The position numbers and the translations under genes are program-made. A DNA stretch of 64,000 bases from Verrucomicrobiota bacterium (GTDB lineage: Bacteria > Verrucomicrobiota > Verrucomicrobiia > Chthoniobacterales > UBA6821). Below, in pieces: positions 18,009 through 27,154 of this stretch (position 1 is the stretch's first letter; every line of letters starts with the position of its first letter). The stretch spans positions 124,001-188,000 of the forward strand of contig JAIOPL010000006.1 in the NCBI GenBank assembly GCA_021413925.1, read 5' to 3'. A model generated the notes under the pieces. The model had not been told where the DNA came from and made no database searches. It saw nothing but the letters and a program-made list of their open reading frames with translations.

Positions 18009-18482
18009 CTAAGAAAGAAGTTTTTGGACCAAAGCGCTTAGGCTTTTGCCATCGGCGCGTCCTTCCGCCTTCGCCTGAGCGGCCTTCATGACCGCTCCCA
18101 TCTGGGCTTTGCCAACACCATCGGGAGTTCCCAAAGAGGCTCCGACTTCGGCAATCGCTTCTGTAACAATCTTCTCCAGCTCCTCGGAGGAGAGGGCAGC
18201 AGGCAAATAGGCGGAGAGCACAGTGATCTCGGCCCTCTCACTGGCAGCGGAGTCAGGTCTTCCTCCCTTCTCAAATCCCTCCGCGGCATCCTCCCGCTGC
18301 TTGATCTGCTTGCGCAGGACAGAGACGGCCGTCTCGTCATCGATCACGGCATCGGCTCCGGACTTCTCGATAGCGGCGTACTTGAGAGCGCTCTTGACCA
18401 TGCGAAGAGTCCCGAGGCGCGCGGCATCACGGGCTTTCATGGCTTCCTTGAGGTCGTGATCGATTTGTTCTGCGAGTGTCAT
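18009..18482 (-). CDS. GatB/YqeY domain protein
   Basis: 157 residues, typical of YqeY-type proteins related to the tail of the GatB amidotransferase subunit. Motifs: LKEAMKARDAARLGTLRMVKSALKYA, VLRKQIKQREDAAEGFEKGGR, and the C-terminal GTPDGVGKAQMGAVMKAAQ. These small helical proteins bind tRNA-like partners and are often found near rpsU or dnaG; a precise role is unproved. The gene is divergent from gltX, so the 85-base gap must hold both promoters. It is on the same strand as ispD, 31 bases upstream of it. Confidence 0.85.
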   Translation of the reverse strand: MTLAEQIDHDLKEAMKARDAARLGTLRMVKSALKYAAIEKSGADAVIDDETAVSVLRKQIKQREDAAEGFEKGGRPDSAASERAEITVLSAYLPAALSSEELEKIVTEAIAEVGASLGTPDGVGKAQMGAVMKAAQAKAEGRADGKSLSALVQKLLS

Positions 18483-18567
18483 GGGATAGGCGTGGTTGGC
18501 TTGATTGGCGTCGTGATTAGCATCTTGGATGAACCTCTGACGCTACGCGCTTGAGTTGCCCCAGTAA

Positions 18568-19920
18568 ATGAATTCTCATAGTGGCATGTCTCAACGATCT
18601 GTCCGCACACGATTCGCACCCTCTCCCACCGGCCTTCTCCATGTAGGGGGAGCCCGCACCGCCCTCTTCAACTGGATTTACGCCCGCAAACACGCCGGCA
18701 CCTTTGTCCTCCGCATCGAGGATACCGACCACACGCGCAATACCGAGGAAGCCAAGCAGGTGATCCTCGACGGACTTCACTGGCTCGGCCTCGACTGGGA
18801 CGAGGGTCCGCAGAAGGGTGGCAACTATGGTCCCTATTATCAGAGCGAACGCGGGTCGATCTACGAAGAGTACCTCTCACGCCTCGAGAAAGCCGGTCAT
18901 CTCTACGAGGACAACGGCGCCACACGCTTCCGTTCCCCTCGGGAGAAGGTAATTGTCGACGACGAGATCTGCGGAAAGATCGAGTTCGACCTCACGAATC
19001 CTGGCACCCATCCCGATCTGACTCTTCGCCGTCCGGACGGCTCCTGGATCTTCCATTTCGTGAGCGTCGTCGATGACATCGAGATGAAGATATCTCACGT
19101 AATCCGCGGAGAGGATCACCTCTCCAACACCCCCAAGCATGTGGAACTCTACAAGGCCCTCGGCGCGGAGCCTCCCCGGTTCGCCCACATGCCTCTCATC
19201 CTCAACCGGGACGGCAGCAAGATGAGCAAGCGAGACGAGGGTGCGGCTCTCGGCACCTATCCGGAGGCAGGATATGCGCCGGAGGCTGTCCGCAACTACC
19301 TCAGCCTGCTCGGTTGGTCCCCGAAGGAGAACCGCGAGATCATCAGTACGGAAGAGGTTGTCGCCCTCTTCGAGCTTGATCAGGTGAACCGCCGTAACGC
19401 CGCCTTCGACCTCGACAAATGTTTCTGGATCAACGGCCAGTATCTTCTTTCGATGGACCTCGCCCGCTACGCGGAACTGGCGATCCCCTTCCTCCAGAAG
19501 GCAGGCATCACCTGGCCGACCTGGGAGGCCTTGGAAAAAGTCCTGACGATTGTAAAACCCAAGGTGAAACTCCTGAAGGATCTCCCCGAATGGGTTGCTT
19601 GCTTCTTCACGGAAGAGTTTCCGTATGACGAGACAGCGGTCGCGAAGTCGTTGGCAGGAACTACTGCCGCCGAACGCCTCCAAGCGCTCTCAGAAGCCTA
19701 TGCAACACTTCCAACCTGGAATGCCGTCTCACTGGAAGCCTCTCTCAAGGAGACGACATCAAAACTCGGCATCAAGACCGGCGAGATGGTTCATCCCGCA
19801 CGTGTTGCCGTCAGCGGTCGCGGCATAGGCCCTGGTCTCTACGAGATGATCGAGATCCTCGGCAAGGAGCGCACACTTTCTCGCTTCGCCAAGGGGATTG
19901 AAAAAGCACAGACCGCATGA
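18568..19920 (+). CDS. gltX: Glutamyl-tRNA synthetase
   Basis: 450 residues from ATG 18568; ATG 18586 (MSQRSVRTRF) is an equally good start. Class I synthetase: HIGH-type motif FAPSPTGLLHVGGARTALFNW near the N-terminus, FVLRIEDTDHTRN, and the KMSKR loop SKMSKRDEGAAL at about residue 218. It is shorter than typical GltX, mainly in the C-terminal anticodon-binding region. It charges tRNA-Glu, and tRNA-Gln if the organism uses the GatCAB route, which the nearby YqeY domain protein does not decide. The stop overlaps the aroE start (ATGA). Confidence 0.95.
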   Translation: MNSHSGMSQRSVRTRFAPSPTGLLHVGGARTALFNWIYARKHAGTFVLRIEDTDHTRNTEEAKQVILDGLHWLGLDWDEGPQKGGNYGPYYQSERGSIYEEYLSRLEKAGHLYEDNGATRFRSPREKVIVDDEICGKIEFDLTNPGTHPDLTLRRPDGSWIFHFVSVVDDIEMKISHVIRGEDHLSNTPKHVELYKALGAEPPRFAHMPLILNRDGSKMSKRDEGAALGTYPEAGYAPEAVRNYLSLLGWSPKENREIISTEEVVALFELDQVNRRNAAFDLDKCFWINGQYLLSMDLARYAELAIPFLQKAGITWPTWEALEKVLTIVKPKVKLLKDLPEWVACFFTEEFPYDETAVAKSLAGTTAAERLQALSEAYATLPTWNAVSLEASLKETTSKLGIKTGEMVHPARVAVSGRGIGPGLYEMIEILGKERTLSRFAKGIEKAQTA

Positions 19921-20831
19921 GTAATGCTCCGGAGATCTTCGCTTCCCAGGATCTCACCGGAGGTGGTGAGATCTTTAGTAAGCTCAATCCTCCGGCACGT
20001 CTTGCGGTCTTTGGGGATCCCGTAGCCCACTCGGCCTCGCCGCCGATGCACAATGCCGCACTCAGGGAGCGGCACCACCAACTTCAGTACGTGCGCATCC
20101 GCGTCACTCCGGAAGAACTGCCACAGGCGCTGCAGAATCTCACCTCAGCGGGATTCCTCGGAACCAGCCTCACTATTCCTCACAAGCAGGCGGCACTTCC
20201 TTTCATGGATCAGGTGAGCCGTGAAGCTCAACTCATGGGAGCCATCAATACCGTGGCCGTCCGTGATGGAAAGCTGCATGGGTACAACACCGATGGTCCA
20301 GGCCTCTCGGCCGCGATCCTCGAGGAATTCGGCATCCCGCTGAAGGAACGCCGCGTTCTGATCCTCGGCGGTGCGGGTGGTGCGGGAAGAGCGATCACCG
20401 TCCAATGCGCACTGGAAGGATCTCCCTCCGTCATCATTGCTAATCGAAACAAGGAAAAGGGAGATCTTCTGGCGCAAGAGATTCAGGAGCATTTGGATTT
20501 TACAATCTCCTCGATTCCGAAGACTACCGAATCGCTGGGTCTTGCTATGAAATCCGTCGATCTTATCGTCAATGCTACACCTCTCGGCATGAAGGAGGAC
20601 GATCCCTCCCCTCTCCCTGAAGGCCTCATAACCAAGGATCACCTCGTCTACGACACCGTCTACAGTGGCGGCGAGACAGCCCTGCTGAAACAGGCGCGGT
20701 CAGCAGGCGCCCGTTGCGCCGCCGGCTTCTCAATGCTCCTGCACCAGGGAGCCCTTCAGAACTCCCTCTGGTTCGGAAAGCCCGCTCCTATAGATGTGAT
20801 GAGAATCGCTCTTCAGGGGATCACTACCTAG
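19917..20831 (+). CDS. aroE: Shikimate dehydrogenase
   Basis: 304 residues; a roughly 25-residue leader before the domain makes it slightly long. It reduces 3-dehydroshikimate with NADPH in aromatic amino acid synthesis. Substrate motifs: VFGDPVAHSASPPMHNAAL, SLTIPHKQAALPFMD with the catalytic Lys, and GAINTVAVRDGKLHGYNTDG. The cofactor loop is ILGGAGGAGRAITVQ, and IVNATPLGMKEDD is also present. ATG 19917 overlaps the gltX stop by four bases, so translation is coupled, although an in-frame start about 50 bases further on is possible. Confidence 0.93.
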   Translation: MSNAPEIFASQDLTGGGEIFSKLNPPARLAVFGDPVAHSASPPMHNAALRERHHQLQYVRIRVTPEELPQALQNLTSAGFLGTSLTIPHKQAALPFMDQVSREAQLMGAINTVAVRDGKLHGYNTDGPGLSAAILEEFGIPLKERRVLILGGAGGAGRAITVQCALEGSPSVIIANRNKEKGDLLAQEIQEHLDFTISSIPKTTESLGLAMKSVDLIVNATPLGMKEDDPSPLPEGLITKDHLVYDTVYSGGETALLKQARSAGARCAAGFSMLLHQGALQNSLWFGKPAPIDVMRIALQGITT

Positions 20832-20858
20832 CCCAGATACCTCCTTCTTCAGGGTAAT

Positions 20859-20894
20859 TTGACATTTCCATTACCGCATTGCAGTATTGCTGCA
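20859..20894 (+). promoter_or_regulatory. Putative promoter and operator of the AbrB/PIN module
   Basis: A perfect -35 hexamer TTGACA at 20859-20864 is followed after 17-20 bases by weak -10 candidates (CAGTAT or TATTGC). The palindrome TGCAGTATTGCTGCA at 20880-20894 overlaps this -10 region and runs into the antitoxin ATG. The mRNA would be leaderless or nearly so, and the palindrome is a natural autoregulatory site. Inference from sequence only. Confidence 0.4.
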
Positions 20895-21175
20895 TGACCG
20901 CAATTGCCGTTTCTAAGCGTTGGACCATCACTCTTCCACCTGAGATCAGAAAGGGACTTGGGCTGGAAGGAGCTGATCATCCCATGATGCTCTTGGAACT
21001 TCGTGATGGCGGGGTCTTCATGCATCCCGCTGCTGCCATGCCGGTGCGTGACATCCCCCTTAAGCAGATGCAGTCCTGGATCGCAGCAGACGAAGCCGAT
21101 GCTGAACGATTCTGGAAGAGTGCATCCAAAAAGAGGCTGCCTAAAGCCTCTAAAAAGCGCACCTCACTTAAGTAA
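20894..21175 (+). CDS. AbrB/MazE-like antitoxin
   Basis: 93 residues from ATG 20894 (MTAIAVSKRWTI); a longer frame from 20879 is less likely because it crosses the operator palindrome. The N-terminal swapped-hairpin fold is recognisable in VSKRWTITLPPEIRKGLGLEGADHPMMLLELRDGGVFMHP. The C-terminal third is charged and ends in a Lys-rich tail (KRLPKASKKRTS), which probably folds on the toxin. It sits 14 bases before a PIN-domain gene, the standard order for a toxin-antitoxin operon. Confidence 0.75.
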   Translation: MTAIAVSKRWTITLPPEIRKGLGLEGADHPMMLLELRDGGVFMHPAAAMPVRDIPLKQMQSWIAADEADAERFWKSASKKRLPKASKKRTSLK

Positions 21176-21189
21176 CTCAGCGAACTCGA

Positions 21190-21600
21190 GTGAGGCTCTT
21201 TCTCGACAGCAGCGTCCTGCTTTCCGCGGCAGGATCGGAGAAATCACTCTCCAGACTGATTGTCACTATCGCTGAGGAATCTGAATGGGAACTGGTGACG
21301 GCTTTCTACTGCCGGGATGAGACCAGTCGAAATATAGGTAAATTTCCACCCAAGGCTTCAAAAACATGGAAAGACTTGCAGGATGATCTCTCCTTCACCC
21401 CAAATGCCCTGACTAGCAATCGCCCGCTTCTCCTCTCAGCATCAAAGGATAAACCGGTTCTGATCTCAGCCTTGGCAGCCAAATGCGATGTTCTCCTGAC
21501 GCTCGATACAGGCGACTTTGGGATTCTCATCGATACCAAAGTCTACGGGATGCTGGTGACCACTCCCCGATCCTTTCTCATCGCTCAGGGCTTGGGTTAA
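21190..21600 (+). CDS. PIN-domain ribonuclease toxin
   Basis: 136 residues starting at GTG 21190 (first residues MRLFLDSSVLLSA). PIN active-site acidic residues appear in order: Asp in FLDSSVLLSAAG, an acidic centre around RDETSRN, Asp in ASKDKPVLISALAAKCDVLLTLDTGDFG. The spacing and the LLTLDTGDF ending match VapC-like toxins, which cleave tRNA or rRNA. It pairs with the AbrB-type gene immediately upstream. The module is inserted between aroE and the convergent ribF and is probably horizontally acquired. Confidence 0.75.
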   Translation: MRLFLDSSVLLSAAGSEKSLSRLIVTIAEESEWELVTAFYCRDETSRNIGKFPPKASKTWKDLQDDLSFTPNALTSNRPLLLSASKDKPVLISALAAKCDVLLTLDTGDFGILIDTKVYGMLVTTPRSFLIAQGLG

Positions 21601-21634
21601 TATCAAAAGCTATAGCCAGCGTAGAGCAACGACA

Positions 21635-22558
21635 CTAGAAATCAAAAGACCGAGCCCTGTCGCAGTCTCGGGCGATTTGGGTCTTCAACTCCTCCAGCCC
21701 CGCAAACTTTTCCTCCCCCCGAAGGAATTGCACGAATTCCAGCGAGAGTTCCTCGCCGACAAGATCAGCTGAACAATCGAAGAGATGAACCTCGACGGTG
21801 GGTGTCGTGGCCGAGGTATCGACGGTCGGACGGAGGCCGATGTTGCAGACACCATTGAGTAGATCTGAACTGCGGAAGACCTTCACGGCGTAGACGCCAT
21901 TCGGCGGCAACTGCATCCCGTCGACATCGAGATTCGCGGTCGGGAAACCGATCGTGGCTCCAAGACCGGCACCTCTCACCACTTGCCCCGTGAGGCGAAA
22001 CGGTCGACCGAGGCACGCCTCCACCTCCGCGAAATCACCCGAAGCGATCGCCTTCCTGATCCGGGTGCTGCTGATTGGTGAATCAGCGGCCATCACCGGA
22101 TCAATCTGGATGACCTCGAATGTTCGCTCCGCACCGAGTTCCTTCAAAAGATCAACATTCCCCTCACCTCCCTTACCAAAGGACCATTGAGATCCCACGC
22201 AGATTGCGTGAAGCGGGGAAGACGCCGCGAGCGACGTGATGAAGTCCCGCGCGGGAACCCCGGCCAGCTCGCGGGTGAACTCCAGCATCAGAAGAGCAGA
22301 AACTTCCATTCCTTCCAGAAGCGCGATTTTCTGCTTATTGCGAGTCAGGAGTTTCGGAGCCTTCTCGGGACGGAGTAAAGATGCCGGATGGCGGTCGAAG
22401 GTCATCACGACGGCCGTCCCTCCGCAGGCAGAGGCCTCCTCCATCGCCCGTCGGATCAGGGCCTGATGGCCGAGATGCACCCCGTCGAACGTCCCCGCCG
22501 CGAGGACAATCGGCCCCTTTAACGTGGAAAGATCTTTTATAGAGTGAAGAATATTCAC
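21635..22558 (-). CDS. ribF: Bifunctional riboflavin kinase/FAD synthetase
   Basis: 307 residues, starting at GTG 22558. The N-terminal FMN adenylyltransferase domain has LAAGTFDGVHLGHQALI and SSTRIRKAIASGDF. The C-terminal riboflavin kinase domain has RPFRLTGQVVRGAGLGATIGFPTANL, NGVYAVKV, VCNIGLRPTV and VEVHLF. It makes FMN and FAD from riboflavin. It is the last gene of the nusA-infB-rbfA-truB-ribF group, separated from truB by a 167-base gap that contains an inverted repeat. The GTG start lies inside the left arm of that repeat. Confidence 0.93.
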   Translation of the reverse strand: MNILHSIKDLSTLKGPIVLAAGTFDGVHLGHQALIRRAMEEASACGGTAVVMTFDRHPASLLRPEKAPKLLTRNKQKIALLEGMEVSALLMLEFTRELAGVPARDFITSLAASSPLHAICVGSQWSFGKGGEGNVDLLKELGAERTFEVIQIDPVMAADSPISSTRIRKAIASGDFAEVEACLGRPFRLTGQVVRGAGLGATIGFPTANLDVDGMQLPPNGVYAVKVFRSSDLLNGVCNIGLRPTVDTSATTPTVEVHLFDCSADLVGEELSLEFVQFLRGEEKFAGLEELKTQIARDCDRARSFDF

Positions 22559-22644
22559 AGGGATGAAGGGGGTAAAAGGGATGGGAAAAGAGTCGAGGGA
22601 ATTTCACTCATGATATCTCCTTCATCCCTTTCATCCCTGTGAAT
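22553..22644. repeat. Inverted repeat spanning the ribF start
   Basis: Left arm ATTCACAGGGATGAAGGG from 22553, right arm CTTTCATCCCTGTGAAT ending 22644; the outer 15 bases are perfect complements and internal GGGATGAA/TTCATCCC units are iterated. The left arm contains the GTG start of ribF. It could fold in the mRNA leader, or be a dispersed repeat. Confidence 0.6.
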
Positions 22645-22673
22645 CAATTTCATTTCTCTGCGCCTCTGCGCTT

Positions 22674-22716
22674 GCTTGCCCGGCCGTTGCTTTGCATCCG
22701 TTACGGCTGCGGGAAA
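22674..22716 (+). repeat. Dispersed repeat also found at the window's right end
   Basis: GCTTGCCCGGCCGTTGCTTT, GCATCCGTTACGGCTGCGGG here matches, in reverse complement, the segment at about 63914-63955 (GCAACGACCGGGCAAGC). It lies just downstream of truB and follows a CTCTGCGCCTCTGCGC stretch shared with other repeats in the window. Confidence 0.5.
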
Positions 22717-22725
22717 ATTAACTCC

Positions 22726-23448
22726 CTACGCTCCGCGTAGGCGGGAGACTTGCGGGAGGGTCAGGAGTTTTTCCAGGATCGCTTCGCGGGGAGCGGTCTT
22801 GAGATCGGCGGCTGGAAAGGCCATGCTCACGTCGAACCTCCCCGACTTAGTGCGGCGGAGGGAATTGAGATGGGCGCCGCATCCAAGATCGTTCCCGATA
22901 TCGAAGGCATAGGTCCTGACATAGAATCCCTTGCTGCAGACCACCCGGAAATCAACCTCTGGCAATCTCATCCCGAGGATGTGATGGGCGTAGATATGAA
23001 CGAATCGGGGCTCTCTTTCTACCGTCTTACCCTGACGGGCCAGCTTGTAGAGGGCGACTCCGTCTTTCTTGATCGCCGAAACCATGGGGGGGGTCTGGTA
23101 GAAATCACCATCATATTTGGCAAAGGCGGCCTCTATCTGTTCCTGGGTGAACTCGGGAACCTGACGAGTCTCCGTGATCTCCCCGTCCGCGTCCTGGGAA
23201 TCCGTCATCACTCCGAACTTCATCGTCCCCTCATACTCCTTGTCCTCGCTCATGATCAGGTCCTGGATCTTGGTGCCCTTGCCGAGGGTCAGAAGCAGGA
23301 GGCCGGTGGCCATCGGATCCAGGGTGCCGCAATGGCCGATCTTTTTTGTTCCGAGCACCTTGCGGGCGATCGCCACGACATCGTGAGAGGTCATGCCAGG
23401 GGCTTTGTCAATCGGAAGCACACCATCAATCAGGGAATCAGCACACAT
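22726..23448 (-). CDS. truB: tRNA pseudouridine(55) synthase
   Basis: 240 residues from ATG 23448 (MCADSLIDGVLPIDK); a longer frame to 23622 runs into the next gene and is rejected. The catalytic Asp is in KIGHCGTLDPMATGLLLL. Also seen are PIDKAPGMTSHDVV, DSQDADGEI, TPPMVSAIKKDGVALYKLARQG and CSKGFYVRTYAFDIG. It makes pseudouridine 55 in the T loop of tRNAs. It is somewhat shorter than E. coli TruB, without the C-terminal PUA domain, as in many bacteria. In the operon it lies between the DHH phosphoesterase and ribF. Confidence 0.93.
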   Translation of the reverse strand: MCADSLIDGVLPIDKAPGMTSHDVVAIARKVLGTKKIGHCGTLDPMATGLLLLTLGKGTKIQDLIMSEDKEYEGTMKFGVMTDSQDADGEITETRQVPEFTQEQIEAAFAKYDGDFYQTPPMVSAIKKDGVALYKLARQGKTVEREPRFVHIYAHHILGMRLPEVDFRVVCSKGFYVRTYAFDIGNDLGCGAHLNSLRRTKSGRFDVSMAFPAADLKTAPREAILEKLLTLPQVSRLRGA

Positions 23449-23473
23449 AGAAAAAATAGTTAAGTGAGGAAAA

Positions 23474-24463
23474 TCAGACAGTAGTTGTGGAGGAACCAAG
23501 GGCAGAATCAATGACCTTAAGAACCGTCTCCTGCACATCGGCGAACGATCCCTTGATACGTGCTCCCGAGGCCATGGGATGGCCGCCACCACCGAACTGA
23601 CGGCAGAGATTGCAGGCATCAAAACTCGGATCCTTGGAGCGAAGGCTAAGCCTCACCATATTGTCCGGCATTTCCTCAAAGAAGGCGGCGGCCTTGACTC
23701 CCTCGACAGAACGAAGGTTGTCGATGATCCCCTCGTTATCCTCGGGAATAACCCCCAACTTCTCCACGTCGGCGAGAGAAAGAGCGAAGCTGGCCACCCT
23801 GTCATGACTGGTGAAACGCGCGTTCACCAAAGCATGTTTGAGGAGTTCCAGCCGGCGGCGAGGCTGATTCTCGTAAAGCGAACGCGAGAGTTCCGCCACA
23901 TTCACTCCGAGCCTGATCAACTCGGCGCCGACCTCGTAGGTTTGATCACTTGTTCCTTCGTACTGGAAAGAGCCTGTATCCGTGGAAATAGCGGCAAAGA
24001 GGTTGGTCGCCATCTCGGGAGTGATCGTGATTCCTTCGCTCAGAAAGGCCTCAGCAAGGATCTGTGCGGTCGCAGGTCGTGAGGGGTCGATAAGATTCAG
24101 ATCGGCATAGCCCTCATTGCTCTTGTGATGGTCGATGCAGATCCAGAGAGGAGAGCCGGCGACAGTATCCAGCACGGTGCCGAGACGGTTTTTAACCGAG
24201 GTGTCGAGAGCCAGTACAGCGTCGAAAGAGACACATTCCGCAGGAGGTGCTGTCACGAGTTCCGAGGAGGGCAAGAACGCATACTTCTCCAACATGCCAT
24301 CCTCGTTCCAGATGGTGACCTCGTGTCCCTCGGAGCGAAGCCAGAGTGCTGCCGCAATCGCCGATCCATAGGCATCCGGATCAGGACGGAGATGACTGGC
24401 TACCAGAATGCGTTTCCGGCTCCGGAGAGCCTCCCTAATTTCCGGGAAAGCGACGTTTTTCAT
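23474..24463 (-). CDS. DHH/DHHA1 phosphoesterase (NrnA-like)
   Basis: 329 residues. N-terminal DHH domain motifs: ASHLRPDPDAYGSAIAAAL, VLALDTSVKNRLG, and the IDHHKSNEGYADLN block that names the family. The C-terminal DHHA1 domain ends GGGHPMASGARIKG. NrnA-type enzymes degrade nanoRNA and dephosphorylate pAp; some members hydrolyse cyclic dinucleotides. The gene starts inside the rbfA stop (ATGA overlap), and the rbfA-nrnA-truB order is widespread, which supports the NrnA reading over a c-di-AMP-specific enzyme. Confidence 0.88.
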   Translation of the reverse strand: MKNVAFPEIREALRSRKRILVASHLRPDPDAYGSAIAAALWLRSEGHEVTIWNEDGMLEKYAFLPSSELVTAPPAECVSFDAVLALDTSVKNRLGTVLDTVAGSPLWICIDHHKSNEGYADLNLIDPSRPATAQILAEAFLSEGITITPEMATNLFAAISTDTGSFQYEGTSDQTYEVGAELIRLGVNVAELSRSLYENQPRRRLELLKHALVNARFTSHDRVASFALSLADVEKLGVIPEDNEGIIDNLRSVEGVKAAAFFEEMPDNMVRLSLRSKDPSFDACNLCRQFGGGGHPMASGARIKGSFADVQETVLKVIDSALGSSTTTV

Positions 24464-24858
24464 CCCTTCGAATTATCAGAACCCCCAGAATCGATCTCTT
24501 CGGTTGGCTCGTCAGGGGGGAGTGTCGCCTCGATCTCTTCCAGCAAGCTCAGAACGCGGGTCCCTCGCTCGATCGACTCGTCCAGATCGAAGTGCAGATG
24601 CGGCGTGTATTTGAGGATCACCCTGCGTGAAAGCTCATGCTGAAGGTGCTGGCGTTTTTCCGTAAGCTTCAGAATAGCCTGTTCTTTCTGCCACTTCGTA
24701 CCGATGGCGCTGATGGCGACATGGGCCTGCTTGAGATCAGGCGTGACATCCACAGCCCGCACGGAAACCAGAGGAGCCTCAAACTTCATCTCACGGCCAA
24801 TAATCGTCCCAAGCTCGCGCTTGAGCAGCTCGCAGACCCGTAGCATTCGTAGGCTCAT
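24460..24858 (-). CDS. rbfA: 30S ribosome-binding factor A
   Basis: 132 residues. KH-like fold with SLRMLRVCELLKRELGTII, VSVRAVDVTPDLKQAHVAIS and HELSRRVILKYTPHLHFDLDESIERG, the last being the strongest RbfA signature. It assists late 16S rRNA maturation and cold adaptation. The last 20 residues are acidic and Ser/Pro-rich (LPPDEPTEEIDSGGSDN). Stop and next start overlap by four bases. It lies 62 bases downstream of infB. Confidence 0.9.
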   Translation of the reverse strand: MSLRMLRVCELLKRELGTIIGREMKFEAPLVSVRAVDVTPDLKQAHVAISAIGTKWQKEQAILKLTEKRQHLQHELSRRVILKYTPHLHFDLDESIERGTRVLSLLEEIEATLPPDEPTEEIDSGGSDNSKG

Positions 24859-24920
24859 GATGGGATGGGATATTCTGGTGTCCGGGCTTCTGAGCTATAC
24901 AAGCCCGCTGTTCTTGAGAA

Positions 24921-27092
24921 TCAGAGCGCCTGGGCCACCTTCTCGAGCGTATAGCACTCGATAATGTCGCCGACTTCGTACTCAGAGAAATCCCCAAGAC
25001 GGATACCGCACTCGACACCCGCCCGGACTTCCTTGACGTCCTCGGTGAAGCGCCGAAGCGTTGAGAGACCGCCGTCGTAGACCGCCTGACGGCGGCGCAG
25101 AACACGGGCACGGGCAGTACGCGAGATCCGACCGTCGGTGACAATACTTCCAGCGACCATACCTCGGGAAAGGTCGAAGATCTGCTTCACCTCGGCGTGA
25201 CCGATGATGGCTTCGCGAACTTCCGGATCAAGGAGTCCCGTCATCGCCTCGCGCATCTGGTCGGCAAGCTCGTAGATGATACTGAAGAGTTTGATCTGCA
25301 CGCCCTCCTTGCGGGCGGCATTGTTGGAGCTGTTCTCCACCTTGACCCCGAAGCCGATGATGATGGCGTCTGAGGCACCGGCCAGCAGGACATCGCTCTC
25401 GGTAATCGGCCCGACGGCAGAGTGGATGATCTTGAGGTCAATCTTCTCCTGGGGAATGTCAGAAAGCATGCCGATGATCGCCTCGAGCGATCCCTGCATA
25501 TCGGCCTTGAGAACGATCTGAAGAACCTTCTTTTGTTCCGCCTCCAGATTCGCGAAGAGATTCTCAAGAGTGGCACGTCTAGGAGCGGCAAGCTTTTCCT
25601 GGCGATGAGCGCCAAGACGCTCCTCGCTCAATTGGCGGGCAGAGCGCTCGTTCTCCATGACGACAAGCTCGTCACCGGCACTGGGCAGTCCGCTCAGTCC
25701 GAGAACCTTGGCCGGAATGGCCGGTCCGGCGCTCTTGAAGGCTTCTCCATCCTCGTTGATCAGCTGCTTCACCTTGCCCCAGTAGTTTCCGCAGATGAAT
25801 GCGTCACCGACGCGCAGTGTGCCGTTATTGACAATGACAACCGCGGTGGGGCCTCGGCCTGCCTCGACCTGAGCCTCGATCACACTGGCGCGGGCCGGCT
25901 GATCGGGGTTGGCCTTGAGTTCCAGAACCTCGGCCTGAAGGGACATCATTTCAAGCAGGTTATCGATACCGTTGCCCGTTGCGGCTGAAACCTCGCAGAC
26001 AACTGTGTCGCCGCCCCAATCCTCGGGCACGAGCCCCTTGTCTTGGAGCTGCTGCTTCACACGGTCGATATTGGCGGTCTTGAGATCACACTTGTTGATC
26101 GCCACCATGATGGTGACCTTTGCTGCCTGCGCATGACTGAGCGCCTCGAGAGTCTGGGGCATGAGCCCATCATCGGCGGCCACCACGAGGACAACGACGT
26201 CCGTGACATTCGCACCCCGTGCACGCATGGCTGAGAAGGCTGCGTGACCCGGAGTATCGATGAAGGTGATGGGATGGCCCTTCCATTCGATAGAATAGGC
26301 ACCGATGCGCTGGGTGATGCCACCCGCCTCGCCGGAAGCTACCTTGGCACGACGGATCGCGTCGAGCAAGGAGGTCTTGCCGTGATCGACATGTCCCATG
26401 AAGGTAATGATAGGTCCGCGAGGTTTATTAGCCTCAGACTTCTCCTCAACCGGCTTGGGTGGTTCGACAACGATCTTCTCCTCCTTGTGGACGCCGCCGC
26501 CGGAGACCCTCTTTTCGCGCTCGAAGAGCAGTCCGTAAATATCGCAAAGCTTTGAGGCGATCTCCGGTTCGACAGACTGATTGATGTTTGCGAAGATCTG
26601 CATCCCCATCAGATCCTTGATGATCTTGAAGGCGGGCACCTCCATCTGAGTCGCCAGCTCCTTGATCAGGATCGGCGGCTTGATGTGGATCACCCGGCGA
26701 TTGTCATCCGCGATGACAATGGCTTCATCCTCGACCTCCTCCTCGGAGGGAATATCGCTCGCGGGAATAGGTAATGGCGTCGAGGCGGCATGCTCCTCCT
26801 CGCCGATGCGGGGGAGAGCTTTCCCTTTGGAAACCACTCTTTTCTTGGGAGCCGGTTCATCGATCAGGGAAAGAGTCGGGAGATCCGCAGTCTTAATGAA
26901 AACCTTGGCTGGCTCGCTCGGCTCGGCGACAGGCACTGCAGGAGCAGTCTTCCCCCTGAAGGCTCCGCGCGCCCCTGAGACCGTGCCTGCTCTCGATGCC
27001 CGTGAAGGTGACTTCGAGCCTGCCGATTTGGAGGTTTTAGCTGGAGCTCCCTTGGAAGCGGTGGATTTGGAAGTGTTGACTTTGGAGACCAT
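24921..27092 (-). CDS. infB: Translation initiation factor IF-2
   Basis: 723 residues. The first about 110 residues are Lys/Ser/Pro/Ala-rich and probably disordered. IF2_N follows ([29 protein letters not shown]). The G domain has G1 [15 protein letters not shown]3 DTPGHAAF and G4 NKCDL. Domains II to IV end with [18 protein letters not shown]. It places initiator tRNA on the 30S subunit and helps subunit joining. Compared with E. coli the N-terminal part is short. ATG 27092 follows nusA by 62 bases. Confidence 0.96.
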   Translation of the reverse strand: MVSKVNTSKSTASKGAPAKTSKSAGSKSPSRASRAGTVSGARGAFRGKTAPAVPVAEPSEPAKVFIKTADLPTLSLIDEPAPKKRVVSKGKALPRIGEEEHAASTPLPIPASDIPSEEEVEDEAIVIADDNRRVIHIKPPILIKELATQMEVPAFKIIKDLMGMQIFANINQSVEPEIASKLCDIYGLLFEREKRVSGGGVHKEEKIVVEPPKPVEEKSEANKPRGPIITFMGHVDHGKTSLLDAIRRAKVASGEAGGITQRIGAYSIEWKGHPITFIDTPGHAAFSAMRARGANVTDVVVLVVAADDGLMPQTLEALSHAQAAKVTIMVAINKCDLKTANIDRVKQQLQDKGLVPEDWGGDTVVCEVSAATGNGIDNLLEMMSLQAEVLELKANPDQPARASVIEAQVEAGRGPTAVVIVNNGTLRVGDAFICGNYWGKVKQLINEDGEAFKSAGPAIPAKVLGLSGLPSAGDELVVMENERSARQLSEERLGAHRQEKLAAPRRATLENLFANLEAEQKKVLQIVLKADMQGSLEAIIGMLSDIPQEKIDLKIIHSAVGPITESDVLLAGASDAIIIGFGVKVENSSNNAARKEGVQIKLFSIIYELADQMREAMTGLLDPEVREAIIGHAEVKQIFDLSRGMVAGSIVTDGRISRTARARVLRRRQAVYDGGLSTLRRFTEDVKEVRAGVECGIRLGDFSEYEVGDIIECYTLEKVAQAL

Positions 27093-27154
27093 TATAAAAT
27101 TTCTGACACCGGTTCCCTCAAGAAAATCGAGGGGAAGAGCGGTGTTTGCAGCAC

